This document shows positions 1 to 11,519 of a stretch of 64,000 nucleotides of DNA, in pieces. Made by a program: the position numbers and the translations under genes. Source of the stretch: Macrostomum hystrix (taxonomy: Eukaryota; Platyhelminthes; Macrostomidae); assembly GCA_950097015.1 (NCBI GenBank), contig CATNEN010000001.1:2220001-2284000 (forward strand), given 5' to 3'. Positions within the stretch are counted from its first letter, which is position 1; every line of letters begins with the position of its first letter. The notes under the pieces are model-generated. The model was not told where the DNA came from. It did no database searches and saw nothing but the letters and a program-made list of their open reading frames with translations.

Positions 1-737
1 CTGTCTTTGAGTGTCTTGCGCTACAAAATAAACTTTTGGGCGTGATCAACTCGTTCATATTAAGAGATGAAACGAAATTAACGATACCCACTAGTACTTA
101 GCTTTTAAAGAATGTTTTACCTCATTTTGTTTAACTTTGACGTCAACTGAAAACTATTCTACGAGTATCCTCCACTGAGTTTATACTTTTTTATTTCACT
201 CGCATGCAGTTACAGCAGAAGCACTGTTGTACGATTACTATTCCCAATGCGTCGTTAATTACCAGAGTGAGTGAGGAGCACACAATTTCTAGAAAGAGTT
301 GAGACCAAGTTAAGGCAGGCAGAGTATTATATGACGAATATTAACCCAACTAGAAACAAATAGCTTCGTTGATTATAAAGACATTGTTGTTTATACAGAT
401 TTCACATGATCACGGGATAAACCAAGCCCAAAGACTATACTACGAGTAACTGGTCACAGTGTGTAGGTGCAGTCACATTTGTTTAATTCTCAAAAAGTTT
501 TTTTTAATGAGTCGATTTCTCTCGTCCGCTTGTATTTTTTCAGCACTGGAGAAAAATAAGCGACGCCGATCAAGAAACACTATAGTAGTCTGTATAAGAA
601 TAATTTTTCGGTTCAAGAAATGGGCGTAGCTAATGTCAGCAAAAAAGCTGCGGCAAGAATAACATTGCAAAGATATGTAATTTCCAGTTTGCTAAGCTGT
701 TATGGGACTAACCAATTAAACTCATTCCGTTACTCTC
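1..737. other. Non-coding flank, no gene seen
   Basis: AT-rich sequence downstream of the minus-strand GPCR. The short open frames have no recognisable protein content. It may hold the GPCR 3' UTR, but no poly(A) signal lies close to its stop codon. No repeat was recognised. Confidence 0.5.
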
Positions 738-3700
738 CTACTCACTCGCCTCCTGGTGGTTGTTGGTATGGTTAATGGTCCTCAACTCAAGGTTTTCGTC
801 AGGCAATTCGCGTTGCTGGCGATTCTGAGAGCTTCTTGGATGCCAACAACGCGATAAAAACAGCTGCACAAAGACGTCTCGAAATTGCTTGGACATTGAA
901 GTGTACATCACAAAGTTTGCGCTGTTGTTCACCAAGGACAGGAGGTCGATCACATCGCCCAGCGGTGTGTAAACATCGTCCTGGAAGCCTTCAACCTTGG
1001 AACACATGAGCGACATGATCCCCTGAGGTAGCTCGGTTATCACGAAGATCATCATGATTGTCACGAGCATTCTGGTGGTTCGCTGCTCTCTGCGCTCATT
1101 TCTCTGCTTGCGTCTAGATGGTGTCTGGCCGCTGTTTAGAAGTCGCCTTCGTCGCGTTGATGCCTTGGACATCTCGATGATGAGCAGCACTGTCATAATG
1201 GAAAGGATTAGGCAGGGAATGATCTTATAGCCGACTGCGATTGTCCAGTAGTTGGTCTCGACTAGTCCGATCGGCAGCGACTCCGGATAGTCAATGAAGT
1301 AGACAGTGGCATTATTTCGGCTGGCTGAGATGCAATACCGAACCGCATTGCTCAGGTAGTTCGGTATAGCTGTTATCGGCAGGATTATCACAACAGCGCT
1401 GATGATGATGTATGCGTTCTTGAAGTTAGCGAGCCTCGGACCGATCGTCGGCATGGCGATGTAGACAAAGCGGAACACAGCCAAGGCCGCCGTGAGCCAA
1501 CAGGCAACAGTGTGCAGCACTAGCACCTGCGTGACAAAAAATGGAATTTTGTTAGCACTCTTTAATGTTTAATGAATACAAGTTCCTTAGTTCCTTTTAT
1601 AGAGCGTAAGACAACAGAAATTAATTTTTGTAAGATTAAGATTAAATTGGGCAGCATACTATACGTACTTGTTTATATAATTTTACGTATTTTCTAAATT
1701 TAATATTCGAGGTTATCAGTCGCTGAAGCCACTAATAAAGATTGCAGCCTTGTGGTTAGAGGGTCTGACTCACGACTTGAAGGTCGGAGGTTCGATTCCT
1801 GACTCCACTGGAACAATTTGTGTCCTTTAGCAAGACACTTGACTCCGCATTGCTACAGTTCACATAGCTGTTGAATGGGTACCAGCATCAGCTGGGATAA
1901 TTGAAGGTGGGTGTGGCGTCCCCCCAGTCCACAGACTGAAAAGCTGTACGCAGCCTTCATATGCGCCGAGCAATAGCTGTCGGCTGCACATCTGTCCCAA
2001 TCGGGGCCGGTGTAATCAATAATTATTGTACTAAATAAAAAAATTAAACGAATATAATTCGGTTTTCGCTGCAATGCCTTTTTATTCCAAAGCAATCGGG
2101 AACTTGTGCACTGAGATTGCTAAAGAATAAGACGAAAACTTCACGTTGTGTGAATATTTCATACTGGGCAATCATTTTCAGATCTGTCGGCCCAGATTCC
2201 ATGCTTTCAGCTGCAGAGGTGCAAGTGGAAATCTGCAATTTTACCGATAGATATAGTTTCCCCGAAAACCCGCATGCAGTTCGAGTGTTTGGCGCGGACA
2301 TTGCTGTGGCTCTGAATTTACAAGAATGTATAATTAGTGAAGCTCCTGGCCCAAGTTTTTGTTTTAGTATGTATATAGGTATGGTACTGATATTGTACTT
2401 GGGCGCCTTAACACCAGGAGTAATCGAGTTTCAGAAATCTGTGGACTACACTCCATCTGAAGCTCCATCTGCCCTTTGGTGAGCGCCCAGCGTTCCCAAA
2501 GCTCATTATTGATCCCCCCGCGAATTTTAGCGCGAACAAACTGGGCGTTTTCAGGACAGACATTTTGTGCAAGAGGCACCTAAGTGCAGATACACACAGA
2601 CAGATTTTAATTGCGCAGCAATTTAAAATCTCGCACAGACAGTCTCTCACCTGCATGTGCACAGTGTTGTGCCTGCTTGCACAATTTCTTATCTATAACT
2701 GCGCACAATCCTGATCAATCGCCTTTTTTCATTTTCGTCAAAGAGCTTGCAGACTGATAAAGAAAAATGACTGCAATCAACAAGTTATTATTTTTTTCTG
2801 CTAATGATGGTGTCACATTTTTCAACTTGTGCATGTACCGAAAAAAAATTTAGATTCTAGATCAAGGGTCAGTAAACTCCGACCCGCGGGCCAGATGCGG
2901 CCCTCGAAGCTCCCAAATCCGGCCCATTGCCCCTTCCGACACCCACAGTATCCTATCTCATCCTTCCCCTATCTCATGTCTTCACGTTCTCGTCTCCCCG
3001 TGCCTCATCTCTCCTTTGTCTCATCTCTCCTTTGTCTCATCTCTCCCGTGTCTCATCTCTCCTGTGTCTCATCGCTCCCTGTATTTCATCTCTCCCGTGT
3101 CTCATCTCTCCTCTATATTTTCTCTCCCCTTTCTCATCTCTCCCGCGTCTCATCGCTCCATTGTCTCATCCCCCTGTCATCTCTTTATCTGTCTCATCTT
3201 TCTTATTATCTAATCTTTCTACAGTCAATGCGGCCCACTGTCGTATTTTAATTTCTCTCTTTGGCCCCATCTAATCTCACTAGCTAATAAGTTTGCTGAT
3301 CCCTGTTCTAGATACACCGAGGCTATTTTTTCTATAAAGCAGCTACATTGAAAGTAGGGTTCTTTGGATCCTTGGCTGTAGAGCCATTTGCCCTCTTAAT
3401 CAAACAGTATGATTTCGTTTGTAGGAAAGAAATTATCCGATAAAAATTTCACTGTCTTGTATCTTATTGCCTATACTTAGGTTCCTTTGTTCTAGGACTG
3501 ATTGGTAGCTCATATTAAGCTTGGTGGATTATTTTGAGTATTTTCCAAGTTCCTTATTCGAGGATATCAGTCGCTGGAGCCGCTCACCGAGCTGATGGTG
3601 AACAAGGAATAGGAAATCCACGGATAGGAAAACGTGTGCGGATGCGGCAGGCCGACGGATGGCGAGTTGAGAGTAAACTTCACCACGTGGAACAGGTAGA

Positions 3701-3959
3701 GCATCATTGTCAGGAGATCGGCGGCTGCCACCGCGATCAGGAATTTGTTGACAGAAGTGGATAGCACGCGTCTAGTTAGCACTATTATATTCGCCAGGTT
3801 GGCTATCACACCGAACACGCACAGGAAAGCGCAGATGTAGCCATGCACGGGCCGGTAGGCGTCTTGGAAAGCTGCCAGGCCATGATAGCGTGGCGCCTTG
3901 GTCACGGACAGGTTGCGACAGTCGGATCCGATGTCGTCAGCGCTGAGCGCACTGCCCAT
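738..3959 (-). CDS. FMRFamide/myosuppressin receptor-like class A GPCR (Srw-type), 2 exons
   Basis: A seven-TM neuropeptide receptor expected in the plasma membrane. Exon 1 is 3959..3588 (124 codons) and ends TCG before donor GTGAGC. Exon 2 is 1526..738, after acceptor TTGTCACGCAG, giving 386 aa; both junctions are phase 0. An in-frame TAG lies upstream of the ATG, which fixes the start. TM1 is at about 38-61 and TM2 at 70-93, with conserved Asp81. The intron splits TM3. An N-glycosylation site NLS is at 16-18. TM6 carries TELPQG and TM7 NNSANFVMY, the variants typical of insect myosuppressin/FMRFamide receptors rather than NPxxY. The DRY position reads FRF (142-144). Intracellular loop 3 is very Arg-rich, as expected for G-protein coupling. 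The ligand is inferred from family only. The intron holds a SINE and a hAT element. Confidence 0.85.
1742..2030 (+). mobile_element. SINE family 1, full-length copy in GPCR intron
   Basis: The head is tRNA-like, with A-box region TGGTTAGAGGGTC and B box GGTTCGATTCC. A body follows containing GCAAGACACTTGACTC and a CAGCTG core. The 3' end reads GTGTAATCAATAATTATT. It matches the copies at 39032 and 51467 over most of its length. It is antisense to the GPCR transcript. Confidence 0.85.
2863..3305. mobile_element. Non-autonomous hAT-type DNA transposon (MITE), complete with target duplication
   Basis: The ends form imperfect terminal inverted repeats: CAAGGGTCAGTAAACT on the left and the complement of CAGGGATCAGCAAACT on the right. 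They match the general hAT pattern CAGGG-TCA-CAAACT. Identical 8-bp copies of TTCTAGAT lie immediately outside, at 2855-2862 and 3306-3313, which is the target-site duplication length of hAT elements. Subterminal GC-rich motifs (GCGGGCC, ATGCGGCCC) are also seen. There is no transposase; the interior is mostly a 15-16 bp minisatellite. It lies within the GPCR intron. Confidence 0.88.
2985..3215. repeat. 15-16 bp minisatellite inside the hAT element
   Basis: About 14 degenerate copies of a unit close to GTGTCTCATCTCTCC. The complementary strand reads AGAGATGAGACACGG, the same as the unit of the 1-kb array at 57355-58435. The plus-strand open frames rich in SHLSRVSS-like peptides are repeat translation, not genes. 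Confidence 0.85.
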
Positions 3960-6900
3960 GTCGTTATTGTTTGTCGTTGCTGCTTTTTGGCGAAGACTCT
4001 AGATGGAAAAACAATGGATTTATTATAATAAATAAATCATGCATCAATATCTTCAGACCATCTTTCAGATTTTGTTATTTGAGCTCACGAATTGTTGGAT
4101 TGTTGGTTCTGATTCAAAGTATTTTTTAAGCTTCTTAGCATAACACGGTGCAAAAATATGAACTGCACTGTGTTCTGAAGCTAATCCTTTTAATCCTGCG
4201 GTTGCTAATGTCAAGAAGTCTGTAAATCATTGTGGACATAATTTTACTTTTTCGCTCGATGCTATGGTCTAGCTAGATTAGAACTAGTAATCAATGATGT
4301 ATGGCGTCTAGAGTGCTTCTGCTTGTCAGGTCTTGGTCAGGTTGACCATTTTGTGCACATGAGCAATACTATTAAGCACGGATTTCTTCTGTTAATTTTA
4401 ATGTCGAATGGATACTGGCATTAGCTACGAGGAAGCTTTTGCGCCAATCTCCAGTCCATGGACTTGAACAGCCGGTGGACAGTACAACCGTTTGAAGAGA
4501 AAATTTAGCTTTCCCCTTGATCACAGGTGCACATAGATACGAGCTATACTACCCCGATTTTTACATTGTCCATTCGGTTATACTTAGACGCCGAGGATAT
4601 CGCGAAACTTTTGGACAAATGAAGACGAGTATAAAAAAAACTAAGGAAAGCGATGTGTTTGAAAAAAGTAGCTTATATAAAAATACTTTCTTCACTATCA
4701 TATACCTTGTTTGTTGTTTTCGGTTACCACTTAATTTTCATGCACTTTTAAATAGATAGCTTAACCTCCTGCCCCGTCCCTGCTATGCATGCCCTGTGCT
4801 GCCACCTGATTGGCTGGGCGAGGGTATGGTCTCTAAACCCTTACCCCAGCCCTGCGTGGCTTTGCTCCTCCCGCCAATCAGCTCCGCGCTGCTTTGCCGT
4901 TCACCCGGCTAGCGCGTACAACCCAACCCCTCCCTGCAGGTTGTTTTATTCTTCGGAACTCCGGGTCTGTGATTTTCGTAAGGTACCTTTCTGGTAGGTA
5001 AAATATTTTGTAGCTATTGTAAAACTTTAGCTACTTTTTATCTCCAGTGTTGCTCTCAAATTCAAATTTTGCTCTGCCTATTTCTGCATGCCTTTGGAGT
5101 ATCTGTATTTCCTAAACGCTGACCATCCAAATATTATTTGTCAAATGGTCGTTAAGACATCTTCTCAAAAGGTCGAATTTCTTAGTCTTAAAAGTCGCGC
5201 ACATTCTGTCAAATTTATACAAAGTCTATCATTTATATATTCTATTGTCCTAAAGGTCAGCAGCTTAATAGCTATTTAGAAAATTTGATATTGAAGGTTG
5301 AGATCGAGTGCTGTGTCCAGCTAAATTAGGCGCGTAGTCGGATAGCGGATTACGGCATACTAAAAGTAAGCCCGCTTTTGTAAGCGTATTTGCAGTGCCT
5401 TTCTGTTCTTCAACTACTAAAAGCCACTTGATGGTCCAGTAAACAACATCAAACGCTGACTCAATTTATAGCTGAATACCGAGGTGACCTAAGTCCGTCT
5501 ATAAGATGTGGCGTTTCGTCATTCTTAAGCCGTCAGCCCAAGTCGCGAATTGTCTTCCTGCTGGACGGCAGCTTCGAGACTTGGCAGCCGGCTTAGAAGA
5601 AAGCAGAGGTAGCCGAGCTTCTCGCAACCTTTCTTCCCTATTCTATTTTCTTGCCTTACCTATCCCACGCTAGTAGTTTGAGCCAGCGGCGAAAGCTTAA
5701 ATAATTCTCGAACAGAATTACAGGATCGCCTCAATACATGATTCGGGAGGCCGGGGAGGGGCGGGACTTGTTGAGGCTCAATTTTGAAGAAGGGCACGAT
5801 AATCCTTCCACAGCGTTAACTAGTCCTCTGATAATTAATCAAAGTCAAGCAACGAAACTGCAATAACGAGGGCCATAGCAACAACGAGGGGATATGGGCG
5901 AAGGTAGGTGTACAATTCTTAGTTATATAGGGAAACACGGGACAGAAGGATGTGTGACTATACTGAACAGCCTTTTGCAATTATATTGGTATATATGCTG
6001 AAGTTACTTTTCAAGCATCTGCGCAGGAAACCCCGATTAATCTGCCTGGGTGCTTGATTTGTAAATGCTTCGTCACTTTTAAAGTGTGCTAAAGAATCGT
6101 TTCTCCACCGATTACCAATGCAGTCCAGTGGTTGGCCCTCCTAACTATCTAGCCCTACCCCACTAGCTTTTAGCTAATATATCTAATTGCTTTAAGGACA
6201 AACGATCTGCGCTGGGCTCGACAGTACCCTTTGCCTTCAGTCCTCAAATAATACTCGTACTTAGTCTTTGGCCCATGGGGAGCTGAACTACTCAAAGGAT
6301 GTGCACCTGACGATTCAACCACTAAACTTATCTTCATTGCATCTTGTCTGTTTCAAAAGGGAACCTAGCTCTTCACGAGACTTCTACAAGCACTCTGTCC
6401 TTTGTATCCTAACCCCTAGAGCTGTGTGACTTTTCCAAGCCATAGTTCCCAACTATTATATCTCCTGTATTGTCCTAGTTTTGGGTTAAAAGCACAAAAA
6501 CAGAAAGGTTTGATTGTGAAGGCTCAGAAATGCTTTCACTTTGAATTCAGTGCTCACTATACCGTTATCAAGAAATCAGATTCAAGAGCAGCTGGTCCTG
6601 CAGTAATGTACCCAAGTGTTCCACAAATATTTTGTATGTATCGTAATCGTCATAAGCATTTAGAGCACGCAGAATTTCCAATACATAAAATCAATATAAA
6701 CCTACTTGGAGAGTTCATGCCTTCCGACAAATAAAGTACAACCAAATATCTCAGAGTTAAAATGCCTAGCATTGACTTGCTGACTAGTTACACTTATAAC
6801 AAACTTTATGAAGCATTGAAATTAATATTGCAGTTATAATTTATGCAATTTTTCTGATAGAATTAATAAAACTAATTTTAAAGTATACTAAATTTAGTTA

Positions 6901-8129
6901 GCAATGCTGGGCATTGTCTAGGACGAGAGTTTTCATCACTCCAGGAACGCCTACAACTTCGCGTGAAGAAATATTCAGAAATAATCAAGTATATCTGCTA
7001 AATATGCTGCTGATTAAAACAAAAAATTAATTATTCATTAAAACAATCAAGCAATCAATCTTGTATTCAGATTTAGGCCGCTGTCGCTGTCGAAGATTTT
7101 TCGTCACATCTCTCCGCATTTGGTCTTTCGAATGACTCTGGGGCGGATCCTAAACCTTCATCATATGTCAGCTTGACTTCAAATTTAAATTAAGCGTGGT
7201 TGCGGGGCTGTATGATATTCATATTTGATGAATCAAACCTCGTATCGAATTTTCGTGTCGCGCAATAAGCCTCCCCCCTCGGGGGAGCGCCACATCGTCG
7301 TGTCGTGATTGTGAGTCGGAAAAATTACATTAAATATTTTAAAAGACAGACGAAGGTCTACAGGAAAGAGAAAGTAAATTTTTAGCTCATTTTGTTAAAT
7401 AACTTACCTAACTCCGATTTGAGACTGACAATGGTTCCCTCCTTGATTGTAGACTACCGATTGACTCTGCTTCTAGATTCTTGATCTTTTAATCCTTCAA
7501 AAAGGTTCGTTGGGTTTGGTCTAAAAAGGCAACGAGTTAAAGCATTCGCATAGGATTTGGATAGACCATGTCGAGCCAATCCAGAGCCACAGCATAGCCT
7601 GCGATTGGCTATTGGCTTCCTGGACTTCCAGACAACATTAGAAGCAAATTGGACAGCAATTCGCACAATTTTGGGGCTAATAGATACACAATCGCACGAT
7701 CTTAGGCCAATGATTCTGTGATTTAGGAGCGCAAGATGTTTGCCTTCGTTGACACACCATGCAACCCCCCCCCCTAGTCTAGAACTATGTGCCTAGTCTG
7801 CAGTCTGCACTATAATATACGCTATTTAATGGAAGTTGTACAATATTAGTACAAAAGTGAATAATTTAGGCATCATATTCCATCAGTCTAGTTTTCTTAG
7901 ACTGACAGTCCGGGGCTCACAGTATAACCAAATATGGACTAATTGGACTATAGGCCCTAATTACAGCATTTTGCGTTGTGGACTTGGCTTTTTTCGCCTT
8001 CAATTAACTTAGCTTTTACTGCATATGTATGATTGCATCTTTCCTTTTTTCTGTAAGAGATGTAAGAGGCCAACATTGACCTCTCAAGATGATCAATAAT
8101 CAGGTCTCATTGATGTCTGACTCTACGCT
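3960..8129. other. 4.2 kb with no supported gene
   Basis: I find no coding region here; the short open frames (60-102 aa) show no conserved content. A GC-rich stretch at about 4770-4950 carries inverted CCAAT boxes (ATTGG near 4808, CCAAT near 4873) and could be an unassigned promoter. A perfect short hairpin, CTCCCCC-CTC-GGGGGAG, lies at about 7271-7288. A SINE-1 tail fragment is listed separately. Confidence 0.4.
4395..4480 (+). mobile_element. SINE family 1 fragment
   Basis: A diverged 3' part of SINE 1: ATACTGGCATTAGCT followed by CAGTCCATGGACTTGAACAG, the conserved palindrome region of the family. The tRNA head is missing. Confidence 0.6.
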
Positions 8130-8910
8130 GGAATACATGCTTAAAGACCCATTTTGATGTCTCACTCATGTCTCATCTCACAGGTATGGTTTTAAGACCC
8201 ATTTTGATGTCTCACTCATGCCTCATCTCACAGGTATGGTTTTAAGACCCTTTTACGAGGTCTCACTCATGCCTCATCTCACAGGTATGGTTTTAAGACC
8301 CATTTTGATGTCTCACTCATGCCTCATCTCACAGGTATGGTTTTAAGATCCTTTTACGAGGTCTCACTCATGCCTCATCTCACAGGTATGGTTTTAAGAT
8401 CCATTTTGAGGTCTCACTCATGCCTCATCTCACAGGTATGCAGCTTCAAGACCGATTTTGAGGTCTAACTCATGCCTCATCTCACAGGTATGCAGCTTCA
8501 AGACCCCTTTTGAGTTCTCACTCATGCCTCATCTCACAGGTATGCAGCTTCAAGACCCATTTTGATGTCTCACTCATGCCTCATCTCACAGGTATGCAGC
8601 TTCAAGACCCATTTTGATGTCTCACTCATGCCTCATCTCACAGGTATGCAGCTTCAAGACCCATTTTGATGTCTCACTCATGCCTCATCTCACAGGTATG
8701 CAGCTTCAAGACCCATTTTGATGTCTCACTCATGCCTCATCTCACAGGTATGCAGCTTCAAGACCCATTTTGAGGTCTCACTCATGCCTCATCTCACAGG
8801 TATGCAGCTTCAAGACCCATTTTGAGGTCTCACTCATGCCTCATCTCACAGGTATGCAGCTTCAAGACCCATTTTGATGTCTCACTCATGCCTCATATCA
8901 CAGGTCTCAC
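8130..8910. repeat. 52-bp tandem repeat, about 15 copies
   Basis: The unit of about 52 bp (50-bp variants in the left half) contains AAGACCCATTTTGATGTCTC and CTCATCTCACAGGTATG. Two versions exist: left units carry GGTATGGTTTTAAGA and right units GGTATGCAGCTTCAAGA, so the array has two homogenised blocks. Each unit has a back-to-back acceptor/donor-like motif CACAG-GTATG. No gene overlaps. Confidence 0.92.
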
Positions 8911-9692
8911 AGGCACTAAGCATGTCACGCCTTTAAGCTCATCACTAGCTGTGTACAAATTTTATTGAAAACAAAGTGGAACTCAACTTCCGAATAGAAG
9001 TGCTGATGAAAGAGAATAGTGTTTTTTCCACTTCCGTCACTTTAGCGCAGGATTGTCTGCCATTTCGCGGCTAGCAGAAACAACGCGCTTTAGCTGTGTG
9101 TTTAGAGGAAAATTTATAGAGTTGCACTGGGAACTGTGGACTCCGTGTCTCTCTGCGCGCGTGCGTCCTCTTCCTGTCTCCTGAGCTGTGCTGAATAAGA
9201 TTTCACAGAAAAGGCCCTGCAGCGCAAAGCGAGAAACAGAAAAGTGAAAAGAAGTGAAGGGAAAATTGTGAAGCGGTCTGCGGTGACAACCCCCTACCAG
9301 AGGCGGCTTCTGCTCTCTGGCACTCCTTCACTTCCTGTCTGTCTGGGGTCGGGCTTCATCGTCACACTTTCAGAATGCTTCGGACTCTCGACTGTCGAGC
9401 GGAAGTGTCTTGCGGTTCTGCAGCGCTGCACTTTTGGGTAGCTTGGCTAATCTATCACTTAATGAATGCTTTTGGCCAGCTATTTTACTGAAAGATCTTT
9501 GTGCTCTTTGTACTAGGCGTGCTGCTTCTGCTTCTACATCTCGTATTAAAGGGTGACAGATGTAGCAATAATACTAATCAATCAAATGAGCTGATTGAAA
9601 ACTATGGACCCACCACCTTTCATACTAGCCAAGACTTTAACATATTTAATCAATCAAATACAGGGAAACTCTTCATATGTTAATTTACGTAG
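8911..9692. other. Unique spacer, no gene seen
   Basis: Mixed-composition sequence between two arrays. A 65-aa open frame at 9244-9441 has no recognisable features. Nothing else is supported. Confidence 0.4.
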
Positions 9693-10399
<707 letters not shown>

Positions 10400-10805
10400 T
10401 GCTTTAGGTTTACCTTTTTCCTGTCAGAAAGCCCACAGTCCAGTTGGGAGCCATTTTATCCCCAGTTTGAGGCAATTTTTCAGCCGCTTCCTTGGCTTAA
10501 AATTTATGACTTGCACGTGAAATAGCATTTTGTTCAGTTTTAAAGCATCGAGCATACTGACTAAATTGCTTGGAGCCTACGAAAGTCTATAGAAGTCGCA
10601 ATAAATCATGGCGCTAAAATTTGGCTAGAATTCGCCATCTGCTCAGAAAGAGTTAGCGTTCGCCTGAAATTTGTCACTTCAATTTGGCACCGTCCACTTC
10701 ACTCCTATTTCCTTTTTCGGCTTTTGCAGACACTATTTTTCAACGAAATTCTGAACGTGCTTTAGACTTGTGATTTGCATTTATGTATGTATTTGTATTC
10801 GTGTT
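10400..10805. other. Unique spacer, no gene seen
   Basis: Ordinary AT-rich sequence between the ATCT array and the 22-bp array; no conserved open frame or element was recognised. Confidence 0.4.
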
Positions 10806-11519
10806 CATTCTCAGACCAATTTGAGACCTATTCGAGAACATTCTCAGGATAATTTGAGACCATTCTCGGACCAATTTAAGATCATTCTCAGGATATTTTG
10901 AGACTAATTCTCAGGATAATTTCAGTCCATTCTCAGACCAATTTGAGACCATTCTCAGACCAATTTGAGACCGCTCTCAGACCAATTTAAGACCATTCTC
11001 AGACCAATTTGAGACCATTCTCAGACCAATTTGAGACCATTCTCAGACCAATTTGAGACCATTCTCAGACCAATTTGAGACCATTCTCAGACCAATTTCA
11101 GACCATTCTCAGACCAATTTGAGACCATTCTCAGAACAATTTGAGACCATTCTCAGACCAATTTGAGACCATTCTCAGAACAATTTGAGACCATTCTCAG
11201 ACCAATTTGAGACCATTCTCAGAACAATTTGAGACCATTCTCAGACCAATTTGAGACCATTCTCAGACCAATTTGAGACCATTCTCAGACCAATTTGAGA
11301 CCATTCTCAGACCAATTTGAGACCATTCTCAGAACAATTTGAGACCATTCTCAGACCAATTTGAGACCATTCTCAGACCAATTTGAGACCATTCTCAGAC
11401 CAATTTGAGACCGCTCTCAGACCAATTTGAAACCATTCTCAGACCAATTTGAGACCATTCTCAGACCAATTTGAGACCATTCTCAGACCAATTTGAGACC
11501 ATTCTCAGAACAATTTGAG
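10806..11519. repeat. 22-bp tandem repeat, about 32 copies
   Basis: The 22-bp unit contains CAGACCAATTTGAGACCATT. The left 100 bp is diverged and the rest nearly homogeneous; AGAACAATTT variants recur at intervals. It abuts the heptanucleotide array with no spacer. Confidence 0.95.

Noticed and set aside
4770-4950. Promoter of a separate gene
   Set aside because: GC-rich with CCAAT boxes, but no gene follows on either strand; kept only as a note in the spacer entry.
8130-8910. CRISPR-like spaced repeats
   Set aside because: The sequence between short conserved motifs is itself repeated, units are contiguous, and the genome is eukaryotic.
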